From Streptococcus sp. Marseille-Q0941 (GTDB lineage: Bacteria > Bacillota > Bacilli > Lactobacillales > Streptococcaceae): a stretch of DNA of 64,000 nt. Shown here one piece after another: positions 35,745 through 44,042 of the stretch. Positions within the stretch are counted from its first letter, which is position 1; the number at the start of each line of letters is the position of its first letter. The notes under the pieces are model-generated. The model did not search any database. It had not been told where the DNA came from and worked only from the letters and a program-made list of their open reading frames with translations. The translations under genes and the position numbers were made by a program. The stretch covers positions 558,001 through 622,000 of the forward strand of contig NZ_CALSFO010000003.1 of assembly GCF_943736975.1 (NCBI RefSeq), read 5' to 3'.

Positions 35745-36451
35745 CCCGCATGAAACTTTCAATATTAAAGTGGGTGTGTGTGCGTTACGCAAGCGGTTTC
35801 GCCTGTCTAAACCACATCAACGAAGACGACGAACACCGTCATTAAACCCACTACTTCCACTGCGACCAAATCAGCATCCCGTGCAAGATGACCGATAAGG
35901 ACGGCAACCTTTTGTGGTTAGGCGAATACACCGCATGGGGTCGTCTGAAAAAGGTCGGGCGGTTTCTGAATCAGGATCCGATTGGGCTGTTGGGTAGAAC
36001 AAACCTTTATCAATTTGCACCAAATGTGCAGACTTGGGTTGATCTATGGGGTTTAGTTAAACTTGGGGGGTGTTGCTCCCTATGGTTCAAAAAGACATGT
36101 AGAGGACAATCTTGATGCTCATGAAATATTAAGAAATGCCTTTCTTAATGATAGCCATTTAACGACAATAAGGAACTAAAGGCAATCCGGCAATGGGGCT
36201 TACAAAAGATCTACATAGAGCGGTTCATGATGCAAAAGTTCGGCTAAGGGCTACAAAAAGAATGGGAAGGAAGGAAGGAAGGAAGGAAGGACTATTTAAA
36301 ACGTGGTAAAGACGAAATTAGAATTATGTATAGATCAATGCAGGAGGTCTTAGTTGAAAATAAAAAAGATATTACACAAAATCAACTAAGACAAATGCGC
36401 AAACAGGCAATAAAATTTGCTAAAAAAATAAATGCTATTGAGGAAATTTAA
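35738..36451 (+). pseudogene. Boundary element, core with internal deletion, frameshifted toxin
   Basis: Core [20 protein letters not shown] is joined to [20 protein letters not shown], an exact in-frame loss of the LQNQYAD...RYYEPEA part. Toxin: after a run of six G (36064-36069) the frame is shifted; the tip pieces are YGSKRHVEDNLDAHEILRNA, then NPAMGLTKDLHRAVHDAKVR, then (after the GGAA repeat) DYLKRGKDEIRIMYRSMQEV ... KKINAIEEI. At least three frame changes. Confidence 0.65.
36265..36290 (+). repeat. Tetranucleotide repeat (GGAA)6.5 inside a toxin tip
   Basis: Six perfect GGAA units plus GG. The upstream reading frame (RATKRM) and the downstream toxin frame (DYLKRGKDE) are offset by +1; loss of one unit or gain of two would join them. 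Such repeats are typical of phase-variable genes in Neisseria. Confidence 0.8.
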
Positions 36452-37135
36452 ATGTCAAAATTACTTTTTACTTCTTCTAAAACGCCACATAGTATTGGTT
36501 ATATTGGAGGAGGAGCCGAACATATTCCGTTAGAATTATGGCCTAAAGTTCCAAATTCTGATGCCTATCAAACGCATCTGTTTACTCTTTATTCTGACTT
36601 TTTACCTGAAAATGTATTCCCTCGTAGAAATTATTATATCTCTGTTTTTATTTCCATAGAGGAGCATGCACTGGGAGGAGTAAAAGACTCTATTTCATCC
36701 AAATATACTGTTAATTGTCAGGGTGATTTAATTTTACTAAATGATGGTTTTAGTTGTGCTGTCCTTTATGAAAGGGAACAAGATATCAATAAGCAAGATT
36801 TAGGAAGTATTTCTTTGGAAAGAAAATTTTTTGAAAGACTTGATGAAGTTGATAAAGAAGCAGATGCGAAATACAATGACAATGAACATTTATTCTTTGA
36901 AGATAATGGGATGGGATTGGATGTATCCAAAATTTTTGGCAATCCTTATTTTGAGCAAGATATAATATATCCTTCTCCTAAGTTTAATTTTTGCTTGCAA
37001 TTATTAGAAGAAGATATAGATAAAAAGTTACATATTTTTCAGAATGGTATTGGTTATTTTTATTATGACCAAAATGTTAAGAAAAAACTTCTATCTGGAA
37101 GTCAAGCAGGCATTTTCTTTATTCAAAATACTTAA
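36452..37135 (+). CDS. DUF1963-like immunity protein
   Basis: 227 residues. IGYIGGGAEHIPLELWPKVP, LFTLYSDFLPENVFP and the end GYFYYDQNVKKKLLSGSQAG then IFFIQNT are DUF1963-like, and the end matches the 14308 protein. TGAGGAAATTTAA ribosome site. Follows the broken HE.LRN-type toxin by 1 bp. Confidence 0.6.
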   Translation: MSKLLFTSSKTPHSIGYIGGGAEHIPLELWPKVPNSDAYQTHLFTLYSDFLPENVFPRRNYYISVFISIEEHALGGVKDSISSKYTVNCQGDLILLNDGFSCAVLYEREQDINKQDLGSISLERKFFERLDEVDKEADAKYNDNEHLFFEDNGMGLDVSKIFGNPYFEQDIIYPSPKFNFCLQLLEEDIDKKLHIFQNGIGYFYYDQNVKKKLLSGSQAGIFFIQNT

Positions 37136-37165
37136 TAATTAACATAAAACCTTCTGTTTCAACTT

Positions 37166-37606
37166 AGCAAGCCGTAGCCTGTATGAAACGTTGGGTGGAG
37201 CGAATCTGTGTGCGTTTGCGCTTAATACAAATAAGTGGCTTGATGTCCTAGGTTTAAATAAAAATCTGCCAGCACCATATTGGCCTCCTAATAGAGGCGT
37301 TTTAGGTGAAGTGAGGAGCATTACACTTCCGGTTGGCACTCTTGTTGATAGGTATGGTTATTCAGGAGGAACTTTTGTGTCTCCAGTAGGAACACCATAC
37401 CCTATGAGAGCCTTACCTCCTGGTTCTAATCAAAAGATTTATACCATATATCTAGGGTACTGAAACCAATTAATAATGTAGCTGCATGTAAAGTTATTCC
37501 GTGGTTCGGAGAGATTGAATTAGGGACACAGTATGAATTGTCAAAATCTGTTAAATCATATATAGAAGCTGGGCATCTAGAAGAGGTGAAAATAGGAAAA
37601 TGCTAA
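37166..37606 (+). pseudogene. Boundary element joined to TNT-type NADase tip with one frameshift
   Basis: GCAAGCCGTAGCCTGTATG joins directly to LGGANLCAFALNTNKWLDVL. The tip: PYWPPNRGVLGEVRSITLPV, GTLVDRYGYSGGTFVSPVGT, PYPMRALPPGSNQKIYTIY, then a small frame change (37448-37456) and VLKPINNVAACKVIPWFGEI, GTQYELSKSVKSYIEAGHLE, KIGKC. WPPN.G, G..DRYG...G.F.SP.GTP...R.LPPG and PWF....GTQY are the TNT (tuberculosis necrotizing toxin) NADase signature. The frameshift removes the last third. Confidence 0.75.
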
Positions 37607-37839
37607 AAATTAATGAATTGAATTCATATCTTAAAAGTAAAGGAGTACCAGAAGATAGTTACTCGATCAATGAAGTAAATGATGAATCATTATGTATTAT
37701 TGAAGAAAATAAAAAATGGCATATATTCTATTCTGAAAGAGGATTGAGAACCGAAGAATATTGTTGCCAAGATGAACATTTGGCAATTCTATATTATATA
37801 AATCGGTTATCAAAAATGTTAAAAGTTTCTTTTGAATGA
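37600..37839 (+). CDS. Immunity factor for the TNT-type NADase
   Basis: 79 residues starting inside the toxin's last codons. LNSYLKSKGVPEDSYSINEV, WHIFYSERGLRTEEYCC is the pattern of small proteins that follow TNT tips in other loci (W.v.Y.ErG). Likely binds the NADase active site. Confidence 0.6.
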   Translation: MLKINELNSYLKSKGVPEDSYSINEVNDESLCIIEENKKWHIFYSERGLRTEEYCCQDEHLAILYYINRLSKMLKVSFE

Positions 37840-37854
37840 AAAAAAATAAACCGT

Positions 37855-38163
37855 CAACAAACCCACTACTTCCACTGCGACCAAACCGGCATCCCAAGAG
37901 AGATGACCGATAAAGACGGAAACCTCTTGCGGTTCGGCAACTACACCGGCTGGAGGTCGTCTGAAATAGGAAACCAACATAACGCAAACCACGCACCAAC
38001 CATTCAGGTTGCAAAACCAGTATGCCGACCGTGAGACAGAATTCCACTACAACTTCTTCAGGTGTTAAGAACTCGATTTCCTAGGTCATCTGAAAAAGCA
38101 AATCACCACCCTCAACGACCTGGTGGAAGGTGGCAAAGGTAAAAACATACTAATCAGAAAATA
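37855..38163 (+). pseudogene. Rhs core with Trp to Arg change, stop and truncated tail
   Basis: Core [43 protein letters not shown] inside it, [29 protein letters not shown]. The rest of the tip is missing; a stub GHLKKQITTLNDLVEGGKGK ends at 38163 against the duplicated segment. Confidence 0.6.
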
Positions 38164-38522
38164 ATATGAATACTATTTTTAAACTAAATGAAAAATTGGA
38201 AAACTTACCCTCTATTTTAAGTATTGAGGATGAATTATTTTTTATAGATAGATTACAAACGTTACCTATTGATGAGATTAGAAAAAATAAAGAAATATTT
38301 AAGAGAATTATCTCAGCTATCCAAGAATCTCACCAAGATAACGGGATATTTGAAATAACAGATGAAAATATTAAGATTTTCTTTGAATTTGTTATCTGGA
38401 TTAGAAATTTAAAAAAACTATATAATCTTGATTTTGAGAAATATATAGATGGGTTAGATACAAATTTTGATGGTTAACAACAAATTTGATCCTCAAATGA
38501 AAAAAATATACAGCAAGCCGTA
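38164..38522 (+). repeat. Dispersed 359-bp duplication, copy B
   Basis: Second copy of 8593-8951, same length, ending at the same point of the boundary element (GCAAGCCGTA). The left edges of both copies abut unrelated toxin debris. Confidence 0.85.
38166..38477 (+). CDS. Putative immunity protein, duplicated (copy B)
   Basis: 103 residues, nearly identical to 8595 (differences include S to L, E to K, H to N). Ends at DG because TCA became TAA. Poor ribosome context (ATCAGAAAATAAT). Orphan without toxin. Confidence 0.5.
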   Translation: MNTIFKLNEKLENLPSILSIEDELFFIDRLQTLPIDEIRKNKEIFKRIISAIQESHQDNGIFEITDENIKIFFEFVIWIRNLKKLYNLDFEKYIDGLDTNFDG

Positions 38523-38627
38523 ATGTGTAAAACTCGTGGAGAAAATAAAGGATTTACATTAAGAGAATTAAATCCACCGGGGCGAAAGTTTGTGTGTATT
38601 AACAAAGGAGTAGATACAGAGAGATAG
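38523..38627 (+). pseudogene. 3' tail of a lost toxin
   Basis: Joined directly to GCAAGCCGTA of the boundary element: MCKTRGENKGFTLRELNPPG, RKFVCINKGVDTER stop. Shows that deletions can end within the boundary element. Confidence 0.5.
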
Positions 38628-38667
38628 CATCAATCTTCGTTTTAAATATAGGGAGTTAAGAAACAAA

Positions 38668-38946
38668 ATGCTACAGATAGTTATTGATAATTTGGAAGCT
38701 TTAAAATTAGACCATTCTCGTTTTAGTGTACAAAAGAATTATTTTAATAGTGAGATGATTTCTATTACTTTAATATATTCTTTACCCGATAAGATTGGAG
38801 AGTTTACCATTTGGAATGATTTGAGTATGGTGAAGGAGTGGATTGATTATGAGACAGAAAAGATAATTTGTTTAGAAAGAAAGGAATTTGATACTTTAGA
38901 AAATTTAATAAATGATTTATATCTATTTATTGAGGAATACTGTTAA
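38668..38946 (+). CDS. Small putative immunity protein, 92 aa
   Basis: MLQIVIDNLEALKLDHSRFS start, preceded by AGGGAGTTAAG. Acidic, mixed alpha/beta (MISITLIYSLPDKIGEFTIW). Family not recognised; partner of the tail at 38523. Confidence 0.45.
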   Translation: MLQIVIDNLEALKLDHSRFSVQKNYFNSEMISITLIYSLPDKIGEFTIWNDLSMVKEWIDYETEKIICLERKEFDTLENLINDLYLFIEEYC

Positions 38947-38999
38947 ACGAACTAGATCTACCACTTCACTCAAATTGGCAAATAAGTTAACATAGAAGT

Positions 39000-39653
39000 C
39001 GTCTGAAAGAGGAAACCAACATATCCGGAACTGCTCACTAGCCCTTCCGATTTCAAAACCAGTACGCCGGCCGTGAAACGGGGCTACACTACAACTTCTT
39101 CAGGTATTATGAGTCTGATGCGGGTCGGTTTGTGAATCAGAACCCGATTGGGTTGTTGGGTGGGGGAGAATCTATATGCGTTTGCGCCAAATACTCAAAC
39201 TTGGGTTGACTTTTTAGGGCTTGAAAAAATAATAACGAAAGGAGTTATTTATCGATCAAGTTCAAATAGTAATATCAATTTAACTCCTCGCCCTGGTAAA
39301 GATACTACTACTGGTTTATCTGCATCTTTAGATAAACAACCTAGTAAATGTCAAGCTATTTATGTACGTAAACTTCAAGGAAGTGGGCTTGAGGCAGTCA
39401 ATGATCATGGACGACACGTTTCCATTCGTCCTACGATCCCAATAAATCAAAGCTTGTTGAATGGGCTAATACTCGTGAAAATGCTTCTACAAATCCATCT
39501 ATCTATACTCAGAAACTACAACAAGCAATCCCACAGAATAATACTAGTTCCAGATCATATCGGTTGGTATCTCGTGGGAGTGGCAGAATGGGGTGTGTAA
39601 CTTGCAAGCAAAGTCCAACTCATCGATTCACTATAAATAATCTATATCAGTAA
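39000..39653 (+). pseudogene. Rhs core and toxin tip with two frameshifts
   Basis: Core [45 protein letters not shown]; one extra G in the G-rich GGGTGGGGG stretch (39160s) shifts the frame. The tip reads GVIYRSSSNSNINLTPRPGK, DTTTGLSASLDKQPSK, LQGSGLEAVNDHGRHVSIRP; a second one-base change (about 39437) leads to DPNKSKLVEWANTRENASTN, SYRLVSRGSGRMGCVTCKQS. YRS....LTPRP..D..GLS and GH.SI.P.D....EWA.TR is a recurrent Rhs tip of unknown activity. Confidence 0.6.
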
Positions 39654-39668
39654 ACTGGATACAAAACT

Positions 39669-40037
39669 ATGGAAGATTTAAATAAAAATGTTTTAGATTT
39701 AATGAATAATTACTCACAAATACTAAGTCGAAGAAATGAAGTTTACAAAGCATCATTTTTTCAATTAAATAATCAGCCAAATAAAAATCATGAGCTAGGC
39801 ATTTCTATTTTATTAAAAGAAGAACTACTAAATGAAAAAGACATTGATTTATTTAATATCATATTAAAATATGAAGAAAAAGAACCTATAAACATCTATA
39901 TTCATGAAGTTAGTATTTGTACATCTGATGGAATCATATATTTAGAATTTTCTAATATGATGCTTTTAAAGAAAGATTTTATTCGTTTCCTTAGATTATT
40001 TTTAGATGAATCCATAAGACTATATAAAAAAATGTAA
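39669..40037 (+). CDS. Putative immunity protein, 122 aa
   Basis: MEDLNKNVLDLMNNYSQILS start 15 bp behind the toxin end. Helix-strand mix, Lys-rich end (DESIRLYKKM). Family not recognised. Confidence 0.5.
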   Translation: MEDLNKNVLDLMNNYSQILSRRNEVYKASFFQLNNQPNKNHELGISILLKEELLNEKDIDLFNIILKYEEKEPINIYIHEVSICTSDGIIYLEFSNMMLLKKDFIRFLRLFLDESIRLYKKM

Positions 40038-40109
40038 TTTTGTATCTTACCTCCTAGTAAAACTTAGATTAGATAAGTATTCAACAAAGCATTAAGATGT
40101 ATAAATAAA

Positions 40110-40217
40110 CTATCAGACGACCCTATTGGACAACAACTTGCTAATGAATTAAATACTACAGTTAAAGCGCCAAATGAATATCTTTGATTTTCAAGTAACG
40201 GGAAATCAACACCTTAA
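40110..40217 (+). pseudogene. Tail of an ACxTG-type toxin tip
   Basis: LSDDPIGQQLANELNTTVKA, PNEYL-TGA-FSSNGKSTP stop. GQQLANEL...VKAP corresponds to AQKLANEL...VRGA at 13.65 kb. The TGA is where Trp is expected. It again precedes a Sel1 protein. Confidence 0.5.
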
Positions 40218-40253
40218 ATATCATGTAAACAACATCCAGAAAGGAATGAGAAA

Positions 40254-40577
40254 ATGACTAATTGCATATCAACAGGTAGTATTTATTGGATTTCAGATGA
40301 AGAAATTCATATTTTCGAAGAGAAGGCCACTAATGGAGATAAAAACTCAGCATTTAAATTGTATCAATATCATATGTTTGTATCTTTAGATCAAGATTTG
40401 GAATTTAAATGGCTAGAGATCGCGGCAAAAAATGGACATCCAATTGCCCAATTCAATTTAGCTGATTTATTTTTCACACAAGGCAATAAAGAAAAAGCCA
40501 TATTTTGGGCTAATAAGGCACATAGAAATGGTGCCAAACTACCAGAAGAATTAAAAATACTAATAAATATCAGTTAA
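40254..40577 (+). CDS. Sel1-repeat immunity protein (second)
   Basis: 107 residues: EKATNGDKNSAFKLYQYHMF; LEIAAKNGHPIAQFNLADLF; AIFWANKAHRNGAKLP, two and a half Sel1 units. AGAAAGGAATG ribosome site. Same toxin type as the 13822 gene. Confidence 0.65.
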   Translation: MTNCISTGSIYWISDEEIHIFEEKATNGDKNSAFKLYQYHMFVSLDQDLEFKWLEIAAKNGHPIAQFNLADLFFTQGNKEKAIFWANKAHRNGAKLPEELKILINIS

Positions 40578-40649
40578 TTAATAAGTTTGAGCAGATTATC
40601 GTTACGAACCTATAACTTCTGGATGAGGATCAAGTAAGTCGTCTATAAT

Positions 40650-41246
40650 CCCGACGTAGGGTGTCCGATAACGATAGCCCTACAGTTCAAGACAATAGTC
40701 TTAAAGAATATAACGGCAGCAGCTATTCCTACGACCACTTCTGCAACTACATCGGCTGGGGTCATCTGAAAGAAGAAACCAAGGTAATGGATAGCGCATA
40801 CTAGCCCTTCCGCCTGCAAAACCAGTATGCCGACCATGAGACGGGGCTACACTGCAACTTCTTCAGGTATTAAGAGCCTGATGTGGGTCAGTTTGTGAAT
40901 CAGGATTCGATTGGATTGTGGGTTTGGTAGAATCTGTATCAGTTTGTGCTGAATACGCAGGCGTGGATAGATGTTTTGGGACTTGCTAAAAAAGAGCCTT
41001 TAGGCAATGGTAATTTCGTCAGATTTTAAGAAACTATAATATTGATATTAATGATCCTGCCAATAGGATTGCTGCAGGTCATCCTCGCCCTCATAATGAA
41101 ATGCATAATAGAAAATTTCATGAAAAGGTATGAGATAAATTAAAAAATGTAGTAGAAACTATGAAGAATAGAGGACGTAGAAAAAAGCAATTAGACGTGC
41201 TTTGAGACGTGCCCTAAGTCAGATTGGTAAAAAATGTAATACTTAA
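40650..41246 (+). pseudogene. Rhs core with stops and AHH-type nuclease tip remnant
   Basis: Core GWGHLKEETKVMDSAY-TAG-PFRLQNQ, FFRY-TAA-EPDVG, then [10 protein letters not shown]. The tip, in a new frame: LRNYNIDINDPANRIAAGHP, RPHNEMHNRKFHEKV-TGA-DKLK, NVVETMKNRGRR and, after a frame change, KAIRRALRRALSQIGKKCNT. ID.NDPAN.......PH...H...FH..V is the distal AHH nuclease. At least four lesions. Confidence 0.6.
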
Positions 41247-41258
41247 GGATTTAGCAAG

Positions 41259-41816
41259 ATGAATTATTCTAATGATATATTTGAAAACTTAGTTGCTACA
41301 ATCGAAGAAGCAACATGTCAGGCGGCTATAGATTTGTTCAATTCGACAAATGAAACTTTTTACTTCTTCGTGTTAAGTACCACAGGAGAGGCACTGGCTC
41401 CTTTTGTGAGTGCTTGGTCATATGAAGCGCTAAAACAACAAAGCATTGCTCAAAATTGGGATGCTTACGATATTGCAGATTTTAAATGGTCTTCGATAGA
41501 TAGTCCTTACTTAGAATTTGGCTCACAATATTTTCATCAAGTAAACCAAGCTTTCTTAGATCGTATTGATATTTACTCATTAAAAACAGAAGAAGAATAT
41601 GAAAAAGAATTTAATTTCCGGATTAATGCGATGGAGGAAGCACTTCATCGGTGTGACATAAAGGGAATATTCTCCTTAAATCAAGCTCGTTCAGAAATTA
41701 TGATTAATGTTGAAATATTACCACCTGATTATACAAATACTATTCGTGCGAAAAAATTAAATCCTATTGAATCAATCCAAATTTGGTTAAAAGAAGCTGC
41801 TGAAACTGTAGAATAA
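41259..41816 (+). CDS. DUF4303 immunity protein (copy 1)
   Basis: 185 residues. FYFFVLSTTGEALAPFVSAW, DFKWSSIDSPYLEFGSQYFH, IFSLNQARSEIMINVEILPP fit DUF4303. AAGGATTTAGCAAG upstream. Partner of the AHH remnant. A second DUF4303 protein is at 42927. Confidence 0.7.
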   Translation: MNYSNDIFENLVATIEEATCQAAIDLFNSTNETFYFFVLSTTGEALAPFVSAWSYEALKQQSIAQNWDAYDIADFKWSSIDSPYLEFGSQYFHQVNQAFLDRIDIYSLKTEEEYEKEFNFRINAMEEALHRCDIKGIFSLNQARSEIMINVEILPPDYTNTIRAKKLNPIESIQIWLKEAAETVE

Positions 41817-41835
41817 TTAACTTTTTTTGATAGTA

Positions 41836-42034
41836 AGCAAACCGTAGCTCCGCATAAACCTTCAATTCTGATGTTAGGTGTGCGCGGTTTTGCCTACCGC
41901 AACCATATCATAATCGAACACAGCCAACCCGACGGCGTGTACGAGATTTACAAGAAAGCTTAAAAAAACGTTTGAGTAAGTCCATATCTGTTGGAAGATG
42001 TACTTCTACCAACTCGCCCAAACGATTAGATTAG
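41836..42034 (+). pseudogene. Boundary element, core scrap and toxin tail
   Basis: GCAAACCGTAGCTCCGC, GTGTGCGCGG, then NHIIIEHSQPDGVYEIYKKA stop (a piece unlike the other core fragments) and a tail RLSKSISVGRCTSTNSPKRL ending D. Little is left of this cassette's toxin. Confidence 0.45.
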
Positions 42035-42043
42035 GAGGATATT

Positions 42044-42673
42044 ATGAAAAAATTACTAGTATGGGGATATGCCCTACAAAGCATGGATAAAGCAGCAAAA
42101 ATGGGGTTACCACGTGTAAGTAGTGGTGTTCTAGGTATATCAGAGGAATTCAACCCTAAAAAAACACATCCTGATTTTGACTTTCCATGGAGTTGGTTCG
42201 TAAAGGGACAAGAAATTCCTCCAATGCCTGAAAAGGTTTATGTCTGCTTAAAGAAAGCAAGAGGTGTTACTTTTGATTTTCTTCCATATAATGATTTCTT
42301 TATCATGTCAGCGCGTTTTTTGGAATTTATTAAAAAATACGGGTTTGATCATGATTTTGGAATGAGTAAAGCAATTATTGTCAATACAAAAGGGGAGTTA
42401 TTGACGAACGAAGTCTATTATTTAGTAAGAATAGTTGATTGGGAAATTCAGGATGAAATTGTTTACCCAGATTTAGCATTAGATGAAGATAATTTTTCAC
42501 TGGAGGCATATATTAATTCAGATAAAGATATTTTATTGTCTACCAATTATAATTATTCAGGAGCATTTATGGTGTCAGAAAATTTAAAAGAAAAAATATT
42601 GGAAAACTTTTCTTTGCCTTTTCTTTATTCTTTGGAAGACTGGAAGGAATTAAATAATTCAGACTTTTTTTAG
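42044..42673 (+). CDS. Putative immunity protein, Imm11/43-like
   Basis: 209 residues. GVLGISEEFNPKKTHPDFDF, FDFLPYNDFFIMSARFLEFI, YGFDHDFGMSKAIIVN and YSGAFMVSENLKEKILENFS. The '.S..l...i...g' helix near the end recalls Imm11/Imm43. TAGGAGGATATT is a strong ribosome site. Confidence 0.5.
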   Translation: MKKLLVWGYALQSMDKAAKMGLPRVSSGVLGISEEFNPKKTHPDFDFPWSWFVKGQEIPPMPEKVYVCLKKARGVTFDFLPYNDFFIMSARFLEFIKKYGFDHDFGMSKAIIVNTKGELLTNEVYYLVRIVDWEIQDEIVYPDLALDEDNFSLEAYINSDKDILLSTNYNYSGAFMVSENLKEKILENFSLPFLYSLEDWKELNNSDFF

Positions 42674-42726
42674 GATTAATATAAATCAAAGAAGTGTTGG
42701 ATAAACTTTTTCCATCCCAACATCTA

Positions 42727-42763
42727 CTCCCTCTCCCGTTGGAGAAGGCTGATAAGAGGGTAA
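42727..42763 (+). repeat. CCCTCTCCC-type palindromic intergenic repeat
   Basis: CTCCCTCTCCCGTTGGAGAA then GGCTGATAAGAGGGTAA. It resembles the CTCCCTCTCCC..GGAGAGGG palindromes scattered between genes of many proteobacteria; I do not know it from streptococci. Likely the 3' terminator of the 42044 gene. Confidence 0.45.
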
Positions 42764-42786
42764 CAAGATGGATGAAATGACGTCTA

Positions 42787-42882
42787 ATGAACAAAGCTCA
42801 AGCAGATAGATATATGAGCAAGCAATTAACTAGAATTGGTGGTAAGTTTTTTGGAAAATACGGGTCACGTAGAAAATATTAA
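42787..42882 (+). pseudogene. 3' tail of a lost toxin
   Basis: MNKAQADRYMSKQLTRIGGK, FFGKYGSRRKY stop; basic, without core. Directly before the second DUF4303 gene. Confidence 0.45.
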
Positions 42883-42926
42883 TAGAGAATGATTGATGTC
42901 AAAATTTCTATGAAAGGAAAATCAAA

Positions 42927-43481
42927 ATGAATATTTTAAGTAATTCTATAATTCAAGATTTAATTCAAAATGTATATAAAGGAGTTACAGATACATTTAA
43001 CTATGTATTAGAGAGATATAATTCTAATGATGTTTTTGCTTACTCATTATATATTGATGACTATTGTTCATATCTGGGGTGGGCTGCTAACACTATTTCT
43101 CATTACAAAGAATTAAAGAAGAATCTGCCAGTTGAAGAACATTCTTTTGTAAAATGGTATTATTCAGAATTTGAAATAGGCACAGGTGAAGTCCCCGAAG
43201 AAATTGATAAAATATTTAACCAAAATATTCAAGAAATTTTAGATAATATTCAAAAATTATTAGATGAAGATTTTGAAGTTGTTCAAGCAAATGTATATGA
43301 TGCTATTATCGAAGGATTTAAATTAGCATTAACTGAGATGGATAAAAATAAGATAAAAAATATAATATTTTTTGTGTCTATTGCAGATAGTGATAATACT
43401 GAAATTATGGAAAATTATTCTGCTGAGCAATTAAATTCATATGAAAAGTTCATTACGTTCAAAAACAGATTTCAAAATTAA
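42927..43481 (+). CDS. DUF4303 immunity protein (copy 2)
   Basis: 184 residues. VFAYSLYIDDYCSYLGWAAN, FVKWYYSEFEIGTGEVPEEI, IIFFVSIADSDNTEIMENYS follow the 41259 protein in order. GAAAGGAAAATC ribosome site. Confidence 0.6.
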   Translation: MNILSNSIIQDLIQNVYKGVTDTFNYVLERYNSNDVFAYSLYIDDYCSYLGWAANTISHYKELKKNLPVEEHSFVKWYYSEFEIGTGEVPEEIDKIFNQNIQEILDNIQKLLDEDFEVVQANVYDAIIEGFKLALTEMDKNKIKNIIFFVSIADSDNTEIMENYSAEQLNSYEKFITFKNRFQN

Positions 43482-43500
43482 ATTTTATTATTTTTGAAAT

Positions 43501-43587
43501 AAGAACTCAAGAAATGGCTATCTAAAAATTCTTAAATATATTAAACGAAGAGGAAAATTACCCCCTGGTAATAAATGTAAACACTAA
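43501..43587 (+). pseudogene. 3' tail of a lost toxin
   Basis: NSRNGYLKILKYIKRRGKLP, PGNKCKH stop. A basic KC-type tail, no core. Partner of 43602. Confidence 0.45.
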
Positions 43588-43601
43588 CAAAAGGAAAGAA
43601 T

Positions 43602-44015
43602 ATGTTATTTGCAACCTGTGATTATCCATCATGGACAAAAGTAGATAAAATTTGTGATGAGTTTTATGGAGTAGAACCAATTATTAAAAAATATCCTATA
43701 CCATTTTCTATTGGGTTTTGTTTTAGATGCTTGGAGAAGGATAGTGGTTGGAAATCAAAGTCTAGATTTTCTAAAAAGGATAATGATTTAGGATTTGATA
43801 TTGTCGTATATGAGGAGGATTTTATTCCTATTAAGAAAGATATTAATGCTCAAAAAATAATTATTGGAACTGAATTCAAAGATTGCTTTTTTAATACAAT
43901 GAAAAAATATGAAAAAAAGTTCCCAGAATTAAAGGAAGTTAATCCTAAGTTTCTTTTAGAAATGGAAAAATGGCTCATCGAAAATCAATGGATTGAACCT
44001 ATTGAACAAGCGTAA
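43602..44015 (+). CDS. Putative immunity protein, 137 aa
   Basis: MLFATCDYPSWTKVDKICDE, RCLEKDSGWKSKSRFSKKDN, DLGFDIVVYEEDFIPIKK. AAAGGAAAG ribosome site. The FDIVV..EDFIP..KD pattern suggests a small beta protein; family not recognised. Confidence 0.5.
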   Translation: MLFATCDYPSWTKVDKICDEFYGVEPIIKKYPIPFSIGFCFRCLEKDSGWKSKSRFSKKDNDLGFDIVVYEEDFIPIKKDINAQKIIIGTEFKDCFFNTMKKYEKKFPELKEVNPKFLLEMEKWLIENQWIEPIEQA

Positions 44016-44042
44016 GTTGGTTTGAAGCCAACCAAAATTTAA

